The position numbers and the translations under genes are program-made. DNA of 64,000 nucleotides from Pseudoflavonifractor phocaeensis. GTDB taxonomy: Bacteria; Bacillota; Clostridia; Oscillospirales; Oscillospiraceae. The stretch covers positions 124,001 to 188,000 of the forward strand of contig NZ_JADYUM010000001.1 in NCBI RefSeq assembly GCF_021531815.1, in the 5' to 3' direction. The notes beneath the pieces were generated by a model. That model had not been told where the DNA came from. It saw nothing but the letters and a program-made list of their open reading frames with translations, and did not search any database. Positions 33,206-41,897 of this stretch are shown piece by piece (within the stretch, counting starts at the first letter, position 1; every line of letters starts with the position of its first letter).

Positions 33206-34015
33206 TCAGAGACCGAACCGGGCCAGCACAAACACCGCGGCGGTGACCACCAGGAAGAAGGCGATGGTCATATAGTCGATGCCCCGGTAGCGCAGCTGGC
33301 GCAGGCGGGTGCGCCCTTCGCCGCCATGGTAGCAGCGGCACTCCATGGCCACCGCCAGCTCGTCGGCCCGGCGGAAGGCGGAGATGAACAGGGGCACCAG
33401 CAGGGGGATCAGGGCCTTGGCCCGCTGGATCAGGTTGCCGCTCTCAAAGTCGGCGCCCCGGGCCCGCTGGGCGGACATGATCTTGTCCGTCTCCTCGATC
33501 AGAGTGGGAATAAACCGCAGGGCGATGGACATCATCATAGCCAGCTCATGGACGGGGACCTTGATTTTCTTCAGCGGGTTCAGCAGGGACTCCAGGCCGT
33601 CGGTGAGCAGGATGGGAGACGTAGTATAGGTCAGCAGGAAGGTACCGGAAATGAGCATCATGATCCGGACCACCATGAAAAACGCCTGGAACACGCCCTC
33701 CAAAGTGATGGTGAAGATCCAGAAATGGACCAGCACATGGGTGCCGGTGGTGTAAAACAGGTTGAGCACCGCCGTGAAGATGGCGATGAACAGCACCGGC
33801 TTCAAGCCCCGGAGAATGGATTTCAGCGGCACGTGGGAGATCGCGATGGACAGGGCCAGGACCCCGAACATGATGGCGTAGGTGACGAAATACTTGGCCA
33901 GGAACAGGGCCACGATATACAGCACCACGGCGATGAGCTTGGTGCGGGGGTCCAGCCGGTGGACCAGGGAATTCCCGGGGAAATACTGGCCCAGGGTGAT
34001 GTCTTTCAATGCCAT
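33206..34015 (-). CDS. ecfT: Energy-coupling factor transporter transmembrane protein EcfT
   Basis: 269 residues with about six hydrophobic segments. HRLDPRTKLIAVVLYIVALF at the start and AQRARGADFESG (Ala-Arg-Gly coupling helix) are the EcfT signatures; the latter binds the two ATPases. It forms with EcfA1 and EcfA2 the shared ECF module used by several vitamin-binding S components encoded elsewhere. ATG 34015 abuts the stop of ecfA2. Confidence 0.95.
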   Translation of the reverse strand: MALKDITLGQYFPGNSLVHRLDPRTKLIAVVLYIVALFLAKYFVTYAIMFGVLALSIAISHVPLKSILRGLKPVLFIAIFTAVLNLFYTTGTHVLVHFWIFTITLEGVFQAFFMVVRIMMLISGTFLLTYTTSPILLTDGLESLLNPLKKIKVPVHELAMMMSIALRFIPTLIEETDKIMSAQRARGADFESGNLIQRAKALIPLLVPLFISAFRRADELAVAMECRCYHGGEGRTRLRQLRYRGIDYMTIAFFLVVTAAVFVLARFGL

Positions 34016-34885
34016 TTACACCGCCCCCTTTCCGGATCTCAGCTTGCGGAGGATCGCTTCCTTGGCCTGGTCGATGGTGTACACCGAGGGATCGATGTCC
34101 ACCCCCATGTTCCGGAGGCGGTGGAACACCCGGGTCATCTGGGGCACGCCCAGGCCCATGCGCTCCAGCTCGCCACCGTGCTGGAACACCTCCCGGGGCG
34201 TACCGTGGAAGGGGATGCGGCCGTCGTTGACCACCACCAGGCGGTCGACCGTCCGGGCCACCTCCTCCATAGAGTGGGAGACCAGGATGATGGTGGCGTT
34301 GTGGACCTGATGGTAGTCCCGAATGTTGCCCAGAATGGACTCCACGCCCACCGGGTCCAGACCGGCGGTGGGTTCATCCAGGATCAGCACCTTGGGCTCC
34401 ATGGCGATGACGCCGGCGATGGCCACCCGGCGCTTCTGTCCGCCGGACAGCTCAAAGGGGGACTTGTCCAGCTGGTCGTCCCGCAGGCCCACAAAATAGG
34501 CGGCCTCCCGGACCCGGCGGTCGATCTCCTTCTCGTCCAGCCCCATATTTTTGGGGCCGAAGGCAATGTCATTATACACCGTCTCCTCAAAAAGCTGGTA
34601 CTCCGGGTACTGGAACACCAGCCCCACCTGAAACCGGGTAAAGCGGGTGAGCTTGGGGTCGGACCAGATGTCCTGGCCCTGGAACAGCACCTGGCCGGAG
34701 GTGGGCTTGAGCAGGCCGTTCAGGTGCTGGATCAGGGTGGACTTGCCCGAACCGGTGTGGCCGATAATGCCCAAATACTCGCCCTTGTAGGCGGTGAAGT
34801 CCACGTCAACCAGAGCCCCCCGCTCAAAGGGAGTTCCGGCGGAGTAGATGTGTGAGAGCTGTTTGGTTTCAATGATCGCTTCCAT
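34016..34885 (-). CDS. ecfA2: Energy-coupling factor transporter ATPase EcfA2
   Basis: 289 residues, ABC ATPase. GHTGSGKST is Walker A, LVFQYPEYQLF the Q loop of the ECF type, LSGGQKRR the signature, VLILDEPTAGLDP Walker B, and VSHSMEE the switch His. The N terminus with IYSAGTPFERGALVDVDF is usual for the A2 subunit. It lies between ecfA1 and ecfT in one operon. Confidence 0.95.
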   Translation of the reverse strand: MEAIIETKQLSHIYSAGTPFERGALVDVDFTAYKGEYLGIIGHTGSGKSTLIQHLNGLLKPTSGQVLFQGQDIWSDPKLTRFTRFQVGLVFQYPEYQLFEETVYNDIAFGPKNMGLDEKEIDRRVREAAYFVGLRDDQLDKSPFELSGGQKRRVAIAGVIAMEPKVLILDEPTAGLDPVGVESILGNIRDYHQVHNATIILVSHSMEEVARTVDRLVVVNDGRIPFHGTPREVFQHGGELERMGLGVPQMTRVFHRLRNMGVDIDPSVYTIDQAKEAILRKLRSGKGAV

Positions 34886-34958
34886 TGCAGACCGTCCTTG
34901 TTCAAAATGGTGTATGCCCCTTGGGGTCATACCCGAAGGATAGAAGAATCGGGATGTC

Positions 34959-35807
34959 TTATCGTTTCAACAGGGTATACAGGACCCGGGCGCACTCCTC
35001 GTCGCTGAGGGCGTCAAGGGGCACGTCACAACCCTCCTGACGCAGCTCCCACAGCAGCTGGGTGGTGTGGGGAACGGTGAGCCCCACGGCCTTCAGGCCC
35101 TCCACATCGGAAAAGACCTCCTTGGGCGTGCCGTCCGCCACCACCCTGCCCTTAGCCATGACAATGAGCCTGTCGGCCTGGGCCGCCTCGTCCATGTGGT
35201 GGGTGATGAGGACCACGGTGACGCCCCGGGTCCGGTTCAGTTCCTTGATGGTGCGCAGGACGTCGGCCCGTCCGATGGGGTCCAGCATGGCGGTGGGCTC
35301 GTCCAACACGATGCACCGGGGCTGCATGGCGATGACCCCGGCGATGGCGATGCGCTGCTTCTGCCCGCCGGACAGCAGATGGGGGGCATGCTCCCGGAAC
35401 TCATACATCCCAACGGCCTTCAGGGCGTCATCCACCCGCCGGCGGATCTCCTCGGGGGGGATGCCCAGGTTCTCCGGGGCGAAGGCCACGTCCTCCTCCA
35501 CCACGTTGGCCACGATCTGGTTATCCGGATTCTGGAACACCATGCCCACGGTGCGGCGGATGTCCAGCAGCTTGTCCTCGTTTGCGGTGTCCATGCCGTC
35601 CACATACACTGTGCCGCCGGAGGGCAGGAGAATGGCGTTCATATGCTTGGCCAGGGTGGATTTCCCGCTGCCGTTGTGGCCCAGAATGGCCACGAAGGAG
35701 CCCTCCTCAATGGCCACATCCACGCCGTCCAGCACGGTGGGCGCCACCCCCTCGGCGGTGGTATAGGAAAAACGCAGGCCGTTTGTTTCGATGATTGGAT
35801 GATTCAT
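34959..35807 (-). CDS. ecfA1: Energy-coupling factor transporter ATPase EcfA1
   Basis: 282 residues, ABC ATPase. GHNGSGKST is Walker A, MVFQNPDNQIVANVVEEDVA the Q loop typical of EcfA1, LSGGQKQR the signature and CIVLDEPTAMLDP Walker B; ITHHMDEA has the switch His. It heads the ECF unit 73 nt before ecfA2. Confidence 0.95.
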   Translation of the reverse strand: MNHPIIETNGLRFSYTTAEGVAPTVLDGVDVAIEEGSFVAILGHNGSGKSTLAKHMNAILLPSGGTVYVDGMDTANEDKLLDIRRTVGMVFQNPDNQIVANVVEEDVAFAPENLGIPPEEIRRRVDDALKAVGMYEFREHAPHLLSGGQKQRIAIAGVIAMQPRCIVLDEPTAMLDPIGRADVLRTIKELNRTRGVTVVLITHHMDEAAQADRLIVMAKGRVVADGTPKEVFSDVEGLKAVGLTVPHTTQLLWELRQEGCDVPLDALSDEECARVLYTLLKR

Positions 35808-35904
35808 AGCTCAAATACCTCGTTGTGGTGAGAGATTGGGACCCCGCGCAAGCCCATCGGAACGGGTTTGGTGGGAGAGGAGGAGCAACGGGAAGCTTTT
35901 CCCG

Positions 35905-36798
35905 TCAGCGGGAAACAGAATGGCGCGGGCTTTGCGGCGACGCGGTCCAGCGCCCTGTAGCTCCGCAGGGCAGGGCCAGACCGCTCTCGGTGACGGGCAG
36001 GCCCAGCTCCTGACTCTCGGTATGGCCGCCGTATTTTTTGGAGATCAGCGTCTCCAGGATATAAGTGACCACGCTGGGGGCCAGACCGGTGGTATAGGAG
36101 TTCAAAATAATAAACAGAGGGTCGTCGGACAGCACGCCGGAGACCAATTCCACAAAGGGATACAGGTTTTCTTCCAGCTTCCACACCTCGCCTGTGGGTC
36201 CCCGGCCATAGGATGGCGGGTCCATGATGATGGCGTCGTACTTCCGGCCCCGGCGGATCTCCCGCTCCACGAATTTGGCACAGTCATCCACGATCCAACG
36301 GATGGGCGCGTCTTCCAGGCCGGAGCTTTTGGCGTTCTCCCTGGCCCACTGGACCATCCCCCGGGCCGCGTCCACATGGCAGACGCTGGCTCCCGCGGCG
36401 GCGCAGGCCACTGTGGCCCCGCCGGTATAGGCGAACAGATTGAGCACGCTGATGGGCCGGCCCGCCTTCTGGATCTGCTCCCGGGCAAAGTCCCAGTTAG
36501 CGGCCTGTTCGGGAAACAGTCCGGTGTGCTTAAAGTTCATGGGCTTGATGTTGAAGGTCAGGTCCCGGTAAGAGACAGTCCACCGCTCAGGCATGGATTT
36601 GTTCTGCCACTGGCCTCCCCCGGTGGAGGAACGGGCGTACCGCCCCGCGTTCACCTTCCAGCCGCGGTGGGTCCTGGGCGTATTCCAAATGGCCTGGGGG
36701 TCGGGCCGAACCAGCAATTGATCTCCCCAGCGCTCCAGTTTCTCACCCCGGCCGCAGTCGATCAGTTCATAATCCTTCCATTGATTGGAAAGCCACAT
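35905..36798 (-). CDS. Class I SAM-dependent methyltransferase, RlmI/RlmK-like
   Basis: About 297 residues. A beta-rich N-terminal part (YELIDCGRGEKLERWGDQLL) is followed by a Rossmann methyltransferase: FKHTGLFPEQAANWDF, VLNLFAYTGGATVACAAAGA (SAM-binding), VDAARGMVQWARENA and IIMDPPSYGRG (catalytic motif IV). These match the 23S rRNA m5C methyltransferase group, but without a full PUA domain. The start is ATG 36798 or GTG 36807. It lies upstream of the ECF genes on the same strand; a link in function is not evident. Confidence 0.85.
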   Translation of the reverse strand: MWLSNQWKDYELIDCGRGEKLERWGDQLLVRPDPQAIWNTPRTHRGWKVNAGRYARSSTGGGQWQNKSMPERWTVSYRDLTFNIKPMNFKHTGLFPEQAANWDFAREQIQKAGRPISVLNLFAYTGGATVACAAAGASVCHVDAARGMVQWARENAKSSGLEDAPIRWIVDDCAKFVEREIRRGRKYDAIIMDPPSYGRGPTGEVWKLEENLYPFVELVSGVLSDDPLFIILNSYTTGLAPSVVTYILETLISKKYGGHTESQELGLPVTESGLALPCGATGRWTASPQSPRHSVSR

Positions 36799-36908
36799 AA
36801 AAGGCACACCTTTCCAGCTTAATACAAATTAAAACTAAGATAGTATATCATTTCAAAGGATTTCAGTCAATGAATTTGGGGACCCACCCGGGAACTTTCC
36901 CTGAAAAA

Positions 36909-36931
36909 AATCCGGACACTTTCGTGTCCGG
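36909..36931 (-). terminator. Hairpin terminator at the left edge of the prophage remnant
   Basis: TCCGGACAC-TTTC-GTGTCCGGA followed on the minus strand by TTTTTTTC. No minus-strand gene ends just upstream of it now, so it may have served the tRNA-Gln side before the prophage arrived. Confidence 0.6.
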
Positions 36932-36933
36932 AA

Positions 36934-37520
36934 ATGGGGCGACTCCTGTTTCAGATTCTGTATGACGGCAGCGCAGTCCATATCTCCGCCAAATTTTCCG
37001 AAAGGTGTACGTATACGGTCAACACATCACAGCTGCCCGCCCTGGGTAAGGGGGGATATTATCATACCATGATTATTTTTAGCAACTGGCAGATCACAGC
37101 TCCACGAGGCGTCATCGCCCGGCAGTACGACAACCTGTCCCGCCGCCTGGAGGTGGTGGGCGAGCTCCCGGAGGGCTACACCTGGTCCATACTGGTCCAG
37201 GTCGGTGAGGACATGGACGTCATCACCCTGGAGTCCATGGAGGGCGGCGCAGGCGTCACGCTGACGGCGGACTGGATAATCCGGCCTCTGTTGATATTCG
37301 CGGCCCCGCAGGCCCAACAGGCGCGCAGGGCCCTCAGGGCGAGGCCGGCCCCCAGGGGCCCCAGGGGGCGCCGGGAGCGCAAGGAGAACCCGGTCCTCAG
37401 GGTGAGCCCGGGACCGGTCTTCCCGCGGTGACAGAGGCAGACAACGGGAAATTTGCCCGTGTCATAGGCGGCGTGTGGACGGCACAGGCCATCACAAACG
37501 CGGAGGAGGCGGAATACTGA
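36934..37520 (+). pseudogene. Phage tail fibre / collagen-like protein, broken by an internal deletion and frameshift
   Basis: The first part (to about 37280) reads LLFQILYDGSAVHISAKF, QLPALGKGGYYHTMIIF, GVTLTADWI, which fits the N-terminal domain of phage head/tail fibre proteins in Clostridia. Then the frame shifts by one: DNPASVDIRGPAGPTGAQGP leads to Gly-X-Y repeats and ends VWTAQAITNAEEAEY with stop TGA at 37518. Domains expected between are missing, so a deletion has joined two ends out of frame. ATG 36934 has no ribosome site. Confidence 0.7.
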
Positions 37521-38755
37521 TGAGTGAGGTTTTGGTGCGGGATTCCAGCCTGCAGAGCATTGCCGATGCCATCCGGTCCAAAAACGGACTCACGAACCTC
37601 TACAAGCCCGCCGAAATGGCGGCGGCTATCCGGGCTATTCAAACGGGTTCCGGCGGCGGTGCCACATCATCCGTTGACCTGAAGGACGTCAATTTCTATG
37701 ATTATGACGGAACCCTTGTGGCCTCTTACACCCTGGCGGAAGCCCAGGCATTGACCGCCCTGCCGGACGGCCCCACCCATGATGGCCTGGTGTTCCAGGG
37801 ATGGAACTGGTCTTTGGCGGACATCAACGCCTTGACCAGGCCAATGAATGTGGGCGCTATGTACATCACCGACGACGGCAAGACCAGACTGCATATCCGC
37901 GTGTGGGATACGGCCCGGAGCCATGTGCCGCTGTATTTCTCCCAGACCGTGGCCAACGGCGTGACCATCGACTGGGGAGACGGAAGCGCAACGGAAACCT
38001 TGGCTGGGACCGGCAATGTAAACACCACTCACCAATACACGGAGGCGGGGGATTACACGATTACGCTGAACCCGGCAGAGGGCTGTACGCTGGGGCTTGG
38101 GGCTGCTTCGTCTTCGTACTGCGTCATGGGCAGTACGGGAAATAACGGAATAGTTTACTGCAATCTACTGCAAGATGTAAAAATTGGTTCTAATGTCACC
38201 AGCATCGATATCCATGCGTTCCGTTACTGCTATTCTCTGGCAAGTATAACTATCCCAGACGGTGTAACCAGCATCAAAGGCTATGCGTTCCAGTACTGCT
38301 ATTCTCTGGCAAGTATAACTATCCCGGACGGTGTAACCAGCATCGGCATCAGTGCGTTCAGTAGCTGCTCCTCGCTGGCAAGTATAACTATCCCAGACAG
38401 TGTAACTGGCATCGGCAACAGTGCGTTCAGTAGCTGCTCCTCGCTGGCAAGTATAACTATCCCAGACGGTGTAGCCATCATCAACAACGAGACGTTCAAC
38501 AAATGCCCCTCGCTGTCAAGTCTCACCATCCCTGACAGTGTAGCCAGCATCGGCTCCTATGTGTTCCAGTACTGCTACGGCATAGCCAAGTATCACCTCA
38601 AGCCCACAAAGCCGCCTACGCTGTACAACACCAACGCATTCACCAGTATACCCTCCGACTGCGTTATCTACGTCCCGGTGGGGTTCCTGGAGGCATACCA
38701 AACAGCCACGAACTGGACTACTTATGCTTCTTATATGCAGGAGGAACCGGCATGA
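37520..38755 (+). CDS. BspA-type leucine-rich-repeat phage tail-associated protein
   Basis: 411 residues. The start (SEVLVRDSSLQSIADAIRSK, YKPAEMAAAIRAIQ) is the short domain often found at the N terminus of phage tail-tip proteins in Clostridia. A PKD-like domain follows (VTIDWGDGSATETLAGTG), then about seven LRR_5 units of 23 residues (SLASITIPDGVTSI.G..AF), nearly identical also as DNA (69-bp unit, 38200-38560). TGATG overlap with the upstream frame and GGAGGAGG give coupled translation. It could bind surface sugars or proteins of the host. It may have been kept because of a surface role, but no signal peptide is present. Confidence 0.8.
   Translation: MSEVLVRDSSLQSIADAIRSKNGLTNLYKPAEMAAAIRAIQTGSGGGATSSVDLKDVNFYDYDGTLVASYTLAEAQALTALPDGPTHDGLVFQGWNWSLADINALTRPMNVGAMYITDDGKTRLHIRVWDTARSHVPLYFSQTVANGVTIDWGDGSATETLAGTGNVNTTHQYTEAGDYTITLNPAEGCTLGLGAASSSYCVMGSTGNNGIVYCNLLQDVKIGSNVTSIDIHAFRYCYSLASITIPDGVTSIKGYAFQYCYSLASITIPDGVTSIGISAFSSCSSLASITIPDSVTGIGNSAFSSCSSLASITIPDGVAIINNETFNKCPSLSSLTIPDSVASIGSYVFQYCYGIAKYHLKPTKPPTLYNTNAFTSIPSDCVIYVPVGFLEAYQTATNWTTYASYMQEEPA
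38200..38560 (+). repeat. 69-bp tandem repeats in the LRR gene
   Basis: Five to six units with TCTGGCAAGTATAACTATCC as the most constant block, differing mostly in the two codons before GCGTTC. They code for the LRR_5 units. Slippage or recombination can alter the number. Confidence 0.85.
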
Positions 38756-38937
38756 TAAAAACAGAAGCTGTCACGATTCGAGACAAACAGTATCAGCGCA
38801 CCTGGTCTGACGCAGGAATGATGATCGAACGGAACGGGGCGAGGTACAGCGAGGCCGTTGATCCGCTGAACAGCGGGCGCACATACACTGAAACGGACGA
38901 ACCAATAGAACAGGAGATCGATTATGAATCTGCATAA
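38752..38937 (+). CDS. Small phage protein of unknown function
   Basis: 61 residues, starting MIKTEAVTIRDKQYQRTWSD. It overlaps the LRR gene by 4 nt (ATGA) and the amidase by 14 nt, the place where XkdX-like or holin-adjacent proteins occur, but no membrane segment is present and I do not recognise the family. Confidence 0.65.
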   Translation: MIKTEAVTIRDKQYQRTWSDAGMMIERNGARYSEAVDPLNSGRTYTETDEPIEQEIDYESA

Positions 38938-39691
38938 ATGCATCCTGACCAACAACGACTGTTACCGCGCCGGGCGTACCATCACCCCCAAGGGCGTCAT
39001 GGTCCACTCCACTGGGGCCAACAACCCCCGTCTGAGCCGCTACGTGGCCCCCAACGACGGGTTACTGGGAGAGCCGTCCCTCCGGCACTGGAACCAGAGT
39101 GGGGTGGGTGCCTGTCCCCATGCCTTTATCGGCAAGCTGGCGGACGGCTCCGTGGCCACCTACCAGACTCTGCCCTGGACCATGCGGGGCTGGCACTGCG
39201 GCACAGGCACCAGCGGCATCAGCGCCAACAACACCCACATCTCCTTTGAGATCTGCGAGGACGGCCTAACAGATGCCAGCTACTTTCAGGCGGTGTACCG
39301 GGAGGCCGTGGAGCTGACGGCTTACCTCTGCAAGGAGTACGGCCTGGACCCGCTGGCCGATGGCGTGGTCATCTGCCACGCAGAGGGCTATCAGCGCGGC
39401 ATCGCCAGCAACCACGCCGACGTGCTCCACTGGTTTCCCAAGTTCGGCAAGAGTATGGATGACTTCCGGGCTGACCTGGCCCGGACGATGGAAGGAGATG
39501 AGACTGTGACCTACGAACAGTGGCTGGAGTACATGACCCGGTATCGTCAGGAGCTGGCCCAGCAAGAAGCGGCCATGCCCGGTCTGCTGGCCGACGCCAA
39601 GGCAATGGGCCTGACCGACGGGAGCCGCCCCCGGGATCTGGTGACCCGGGAGGAAGCTGCCATCATGGCCAGAGCGGCCGCAAACCGGTAA
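38924..39691 (+). CDS. N-acetylmuramoyl-L-alanine amidase (phage endolysin type)
   Basis: 255 residues. Amidase_2 domain: GVMVHSTGAN has the first zinc His, HAFIGKLADGSVATYQTLPW and WHCGTG the second region, ISFEICEDG the Glu, and VICHAEGYQRGIASNHADVLHW the last His and Asp/Lys positions. The C-terminal 70 residues are helical with no known binding domain (an SLH-like LTDGSRPRDLVTREEAAIM end). It cuts the bond between muramic acid and the peptide stem. It is part of the phage remnant and intact. Confidence 0.88.
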   Translation: MNLHKCILTNNDCYRAGRTITPKGVMVHSTGANNPRLSRYVAPNDGLLGEPSLRHWNQSGVGACPHAFIGKLADGSVATYQTLPWTMRGWHCGTGTSGISANNTHISFEICEDGLTDASYFQAVYREAVELTAYLCKEYGLDPLADGVVICHAEGYQRGIASNHADVLHWFPKFGKSMDDFRADLARTMEGDETVTYEQWLEYMTRYRQELAQQEAAMPGLLADAKAMGLTDGSRPRDLVTREEAAIMARAAANR

Positions 39692-39692
39692 A

Positions 39693-39866
39693 GCATACGC
39701 TGTCCTGTTCCTCCAGAATGGGGACGATGTGAAAACCGTGCAGGGGAATCTGGGTCATGCCACGGCAGCGTTCACCCTGGATGTCTACGGTCATGTCTCC
39801 GACCGGATGAAAGAGGACAGCGCCAACCGTATGCAGGGCTACATTGAGAGCGTTTCTGGGCTGTAA
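39693..39866 (+). pseudogene. C-terminal fragment of a phage tyrosine integrase
   Basis: 58 codons without start: FLQNGDDVKTVQGNLGHATA is the second His box, AAFTLDVYGHVSDRMKEDSA has the nucleophile Tyr. The frame begins directly after the amidase stop, so everything between the lysis gene and the integrase C terminus is deleted. It lies 78 nt from tRNA-Gln. Confidence 0.85.
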
Positions 39867-39907
39867 AGGGAAAACGTAAAGGAAAATAGCTGAAAAAAGC
39901 AAACGAA

Positions 39908-39938
39908 AAACCCTAGAACCGTTGAGGCTCTAGGGTTT
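39908..39938 (-). terminator. Terminator of tRNA-Gln
   Basis: AAACCCTAGA / TCTAGGGTTT stem followed on the minus strand by TTTTTCG. It lies just past the CCA end. Confidence 0.8.
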
Positions 39939-39943
39939 CTTCA

Positions 39944-40017
39944 TGGCAGCGGGAGAAGGATTCGAACCCTCACAAACAGAGTCAGAGTCTGTCGTGCTAC
40001 CCTTACACAATCCCGCT
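39944..40017 (-). tRNA. tRNA-Gln (CTG)
   Basis: 74 nt with CCA. AGCGGGA pairs with TCCCGCT; the anticodon arm ACAGA-CTCTGAC-TCTGT gives CTG; the T arm is GAGGGTTCGAATCCTTC. It flanks the phage remnant. Confidence 0.93.
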
Positions 40018-40049
40018 ATTTGTACTCGCTTGCCGCAAGCACAAGTGAT

Positions 40050-40077
40050 ATTATAGCAAACAATTTCGAAATGTCAA
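40050..40077 (-). promoter_or_regulatory. Promoter of tRNA-Gln
   Basis: TTGACA (40077-40072), 16-nt gap, TATAAT (40055-40050) on the minus strand. Confidence 0.85.
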
Positions 40078-40224
40078 GGGGAAATTTCAGTTTTTTCTTC
40101 CGGCGGCAAAATTTTCGAAAATCGATCAAATACGGCGCAAGGCATCCGGTGTACCGGTTTCTTTGAAGAAACGGGCCCCAGAGCGAACAAAAGAGAGGTT
40201 TCCTGACGAACCCGCGGGAAAAGA

Positions 40225-40253
40225 TTGTAATTGTCGTCACCCTGTGTTAAAAT
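40225..40253 (+). promoter_or_regulatory. Promoter of the DivIVA-like gene
   Basis: TTGTAA (40225-40230), 17-nt gap, TAAAAT (40248-40253), about 57 nt before ATG 40310. Confidence 0.6.
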
Positions 40254-40309
40254 ATGAAAAAATCGACATGAGCAAATGTTTCAAGCATTACTTGAGAGAG
40301 GTGCGTACC

Positions 40310-41005
40310 ATGGATCATCCCTTCCGCAGCGCAGTATTCGGCGGCTTCAACCGGCAGGACGTTTTAACATATCTGGAAGCCACCGCCCAGGAGGCGGCCC
40401 GTCAGCAGGAGGAGCTCCAGCAAAAGCTGGATAGTTCTTTGGAAACCGTGACCCGGCAGGATGCCGACCTGACGGATCAGCAGGAACAGCTGGAGCGGTT
40501 GGGGCAGGAAAACGAGAGTCTGAAGGCCCAACTGGAGCAGGCCAATGTGGCCTTGTCCTCCTGCCGGACAGAGTGTAGCCAGAAGAACGGAGAGTTGGCG
40601 GCTGCTCAATGCGAGATCGACGCTCTGAAAGCACGGGTCGCCGCACTGGAGCCCGATGCCTCCGCCTACGCCGCCGTCAAGGAGCGGACCGCCGGCGTGG
40701 AGTTGGAGGCCCACCGCCGTGCTCAAGCCGTTCAGGAGGAGGCGGAACAACAGGCCAGCCAGCTCCGGCGGCAAATGGAACAGTGGTTTCAGAAAGTGGA
40801 GCGGGAATATGACGCCCTGCGCGCTCAAATTGAGTCTACCGTTTCCCACGCCGCGGATCAACTTGGCAAGGCGGAAGCAAGTCTGGAAAAAGTAACGGTT
40901 CTCATGGAGGAGCAGGATGTGGCGCTGGCAGCTATCGCCCAGGACTACAGCCGCACCGACCCGGCTAAAATAGCCGCGCCCATGCCCATCCCGGAAAATG
41001 AATGA
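40310..41005 (+). CDS. DivIVA-like coiled-coil protein
   Basis: 231 residues. The start FRSAVFGGFNRQDVLTYLEA resembles the DivIVA/GpsB membrane-curvature motif (F-x-x-x-x-x-GY/F-x-x-x-x-V). Residues 25-200 are almost wholly coiled coil with heptads rich in Glu, Gln and Ala. It has no membrane segment. By family analogy it may mark septa or poles. ATG 40310 has AGAGAGGTG upstream. A single gene with its own promoter and terminator. Confidence 0.7.
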   Translation: MDHPFRSAVFGGFNRQDVLTYLEATAQEAARQQEELQQKLDSSLETVTRQDADLTDQQEQLERLGQENESLKAQLEQANVALSSCRTECSQKNGELAAAQCEIDALKARVAALEPDASAYAAVKERTAGVELEAHRRAQAVQEEAEQQASQLRRQMEQWFQKVEREYDALRAQIESTVSHAADQLGKAEASLEKVTVLMEEQDVALAAIAQDYSRTDPAKIAAPMPIPENE

Positions 41006-41014
41006 CCAATCACC

Positions 41015-41044
41015 AGCCCCCTGTCCTTCTCAGGACAGGGGGCT
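41015..41044 (+). terminator. Terminator of the DivIVA-like gene
   Basis: AGCCCCCTGTCCT / AGGACAGGGGGCT, a 13-bp perfect stem with a 4-nt loop, followed by GTTAG; the T-run is weak. Confidence 0.8.
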
Positions 41045-41049
41045 GTTAG

Positions 41050-41860
41050 CGTCGTATCAAAATATCCTCTAACAAAATTTTCGTTTATAGGGGTAAGGGA
41101 TTTCACCCTGGGGGGCGAGTTCCTTTTGCAGCGATGCAAAAGGAACCAACGGCCCAGGCCGCAAAATTCGAATGGACTCACACCGCCTTTTTGCTTCGCA
41201 AAATCCGGAGGTTTTACGTGGGATCAGCAATACAGCCCGCCTCGATACGGGCAAAAGCTGCTTTTGATGTGCCTTACAGCCGGGGCCGCCCGGTGGGAAG
41301 TGCCACTGAATCAAGTTTTGCACAGCGGGGCGTGGCAGCGCAGTCAGGAACCACGCCGCACAATTCGGAAATGCAGTCGCTGATATTCAGTGGCAGTCCT
41401 TATTCAAACTCGTTTCACTCAGGGCCGAAGGCCCGGAAGACGGGGCACCAAAACCAGGGAATAGGCGCCGGACGCGAGTGTACCGGGCCAGGAGAACACC
41501 CCCGTAAAAAGGGGTCCGGGGACAGGCGGCATGAAAGTGCGGAAAAATTTCCAACGGGAGAAATTTTTCGTGCTTTCTTGGGCCGGCGTCCCCGGCGGCG
41601 TTCTGGTTACTTTGCCGCCGCAGGCAAAGTAACTCGCCCCGCAGGGCGAAATATCCCCATCCTCGTCCCGCCCGCAGGCGAGATTTTCCACTCTTTACCA
41701 TTCTGGGACGGCGGCCCCAAGGGGCCGCCCCGCCTGAACGCAGAATAACGTTCGTCAAAGCAGCACCTCCGTCAAAGGCAAGGGCAGAGCCCTTGCCCTA
41801 CATCACATAGGGTTCCGCTTCCATGAGCAGCGAAACTAAAATTTACGCCTTCACAAAAAG
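41050..41860 (+). repeat. Dispersed hairpin-rich intergenic repeat, copy 3 (long, diverged)
   Basis: About 800 bp without a gene. The second half matches copies 1 and 2 in parts: ACCAAAACCAGGGA, GGCGCCGGACGCGAG, a TTACTTTGC/GCAAAGTAA stem in place of the GTACTTTTG stem, GGGCGAAATATCCCC, and GGCAAGGGCAGAGCCCTTGC followed by CCTACATCACAT and GCAGCGAAACTAAAATTTA. The first half has another pair of arms (TTCCTTTTGCA / TGCAAAAGGAA at 41120-41145). The function is unknown. Confidence 0.75.
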
Positions 41861-41897
41861 CGCGGCCCCGGGAACAGGGCCGCGCTTCTTCATACAC

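Larger units (their letters stand above)
36932..39866 (+). mobile_element. Degenerate prophage remnant beside tRNA-Gln
   Basis: A plus-strand block among minus-strand host genes: a truncated tail/fibre protein, collagen-like fibre remnant, an LRR (BspA-like) protein, a 61-residue protein, an endolysin-type amidase and the C-terminal end of a tyrosine integrase. It ends 78 nt from the 3' end of tRNA-Gln, a usual attachment place. Structural and replication genes are missing. I did not find a copy of the tRNA 3' end at the left side. Confidence 0.75.

Noticed and set aside
38200-38560. Regular repeats that could suggest a CRISPR array
   Set aside because: The 69-bp units are in frame, without unique spacers, and code for LRR_5 repeats.
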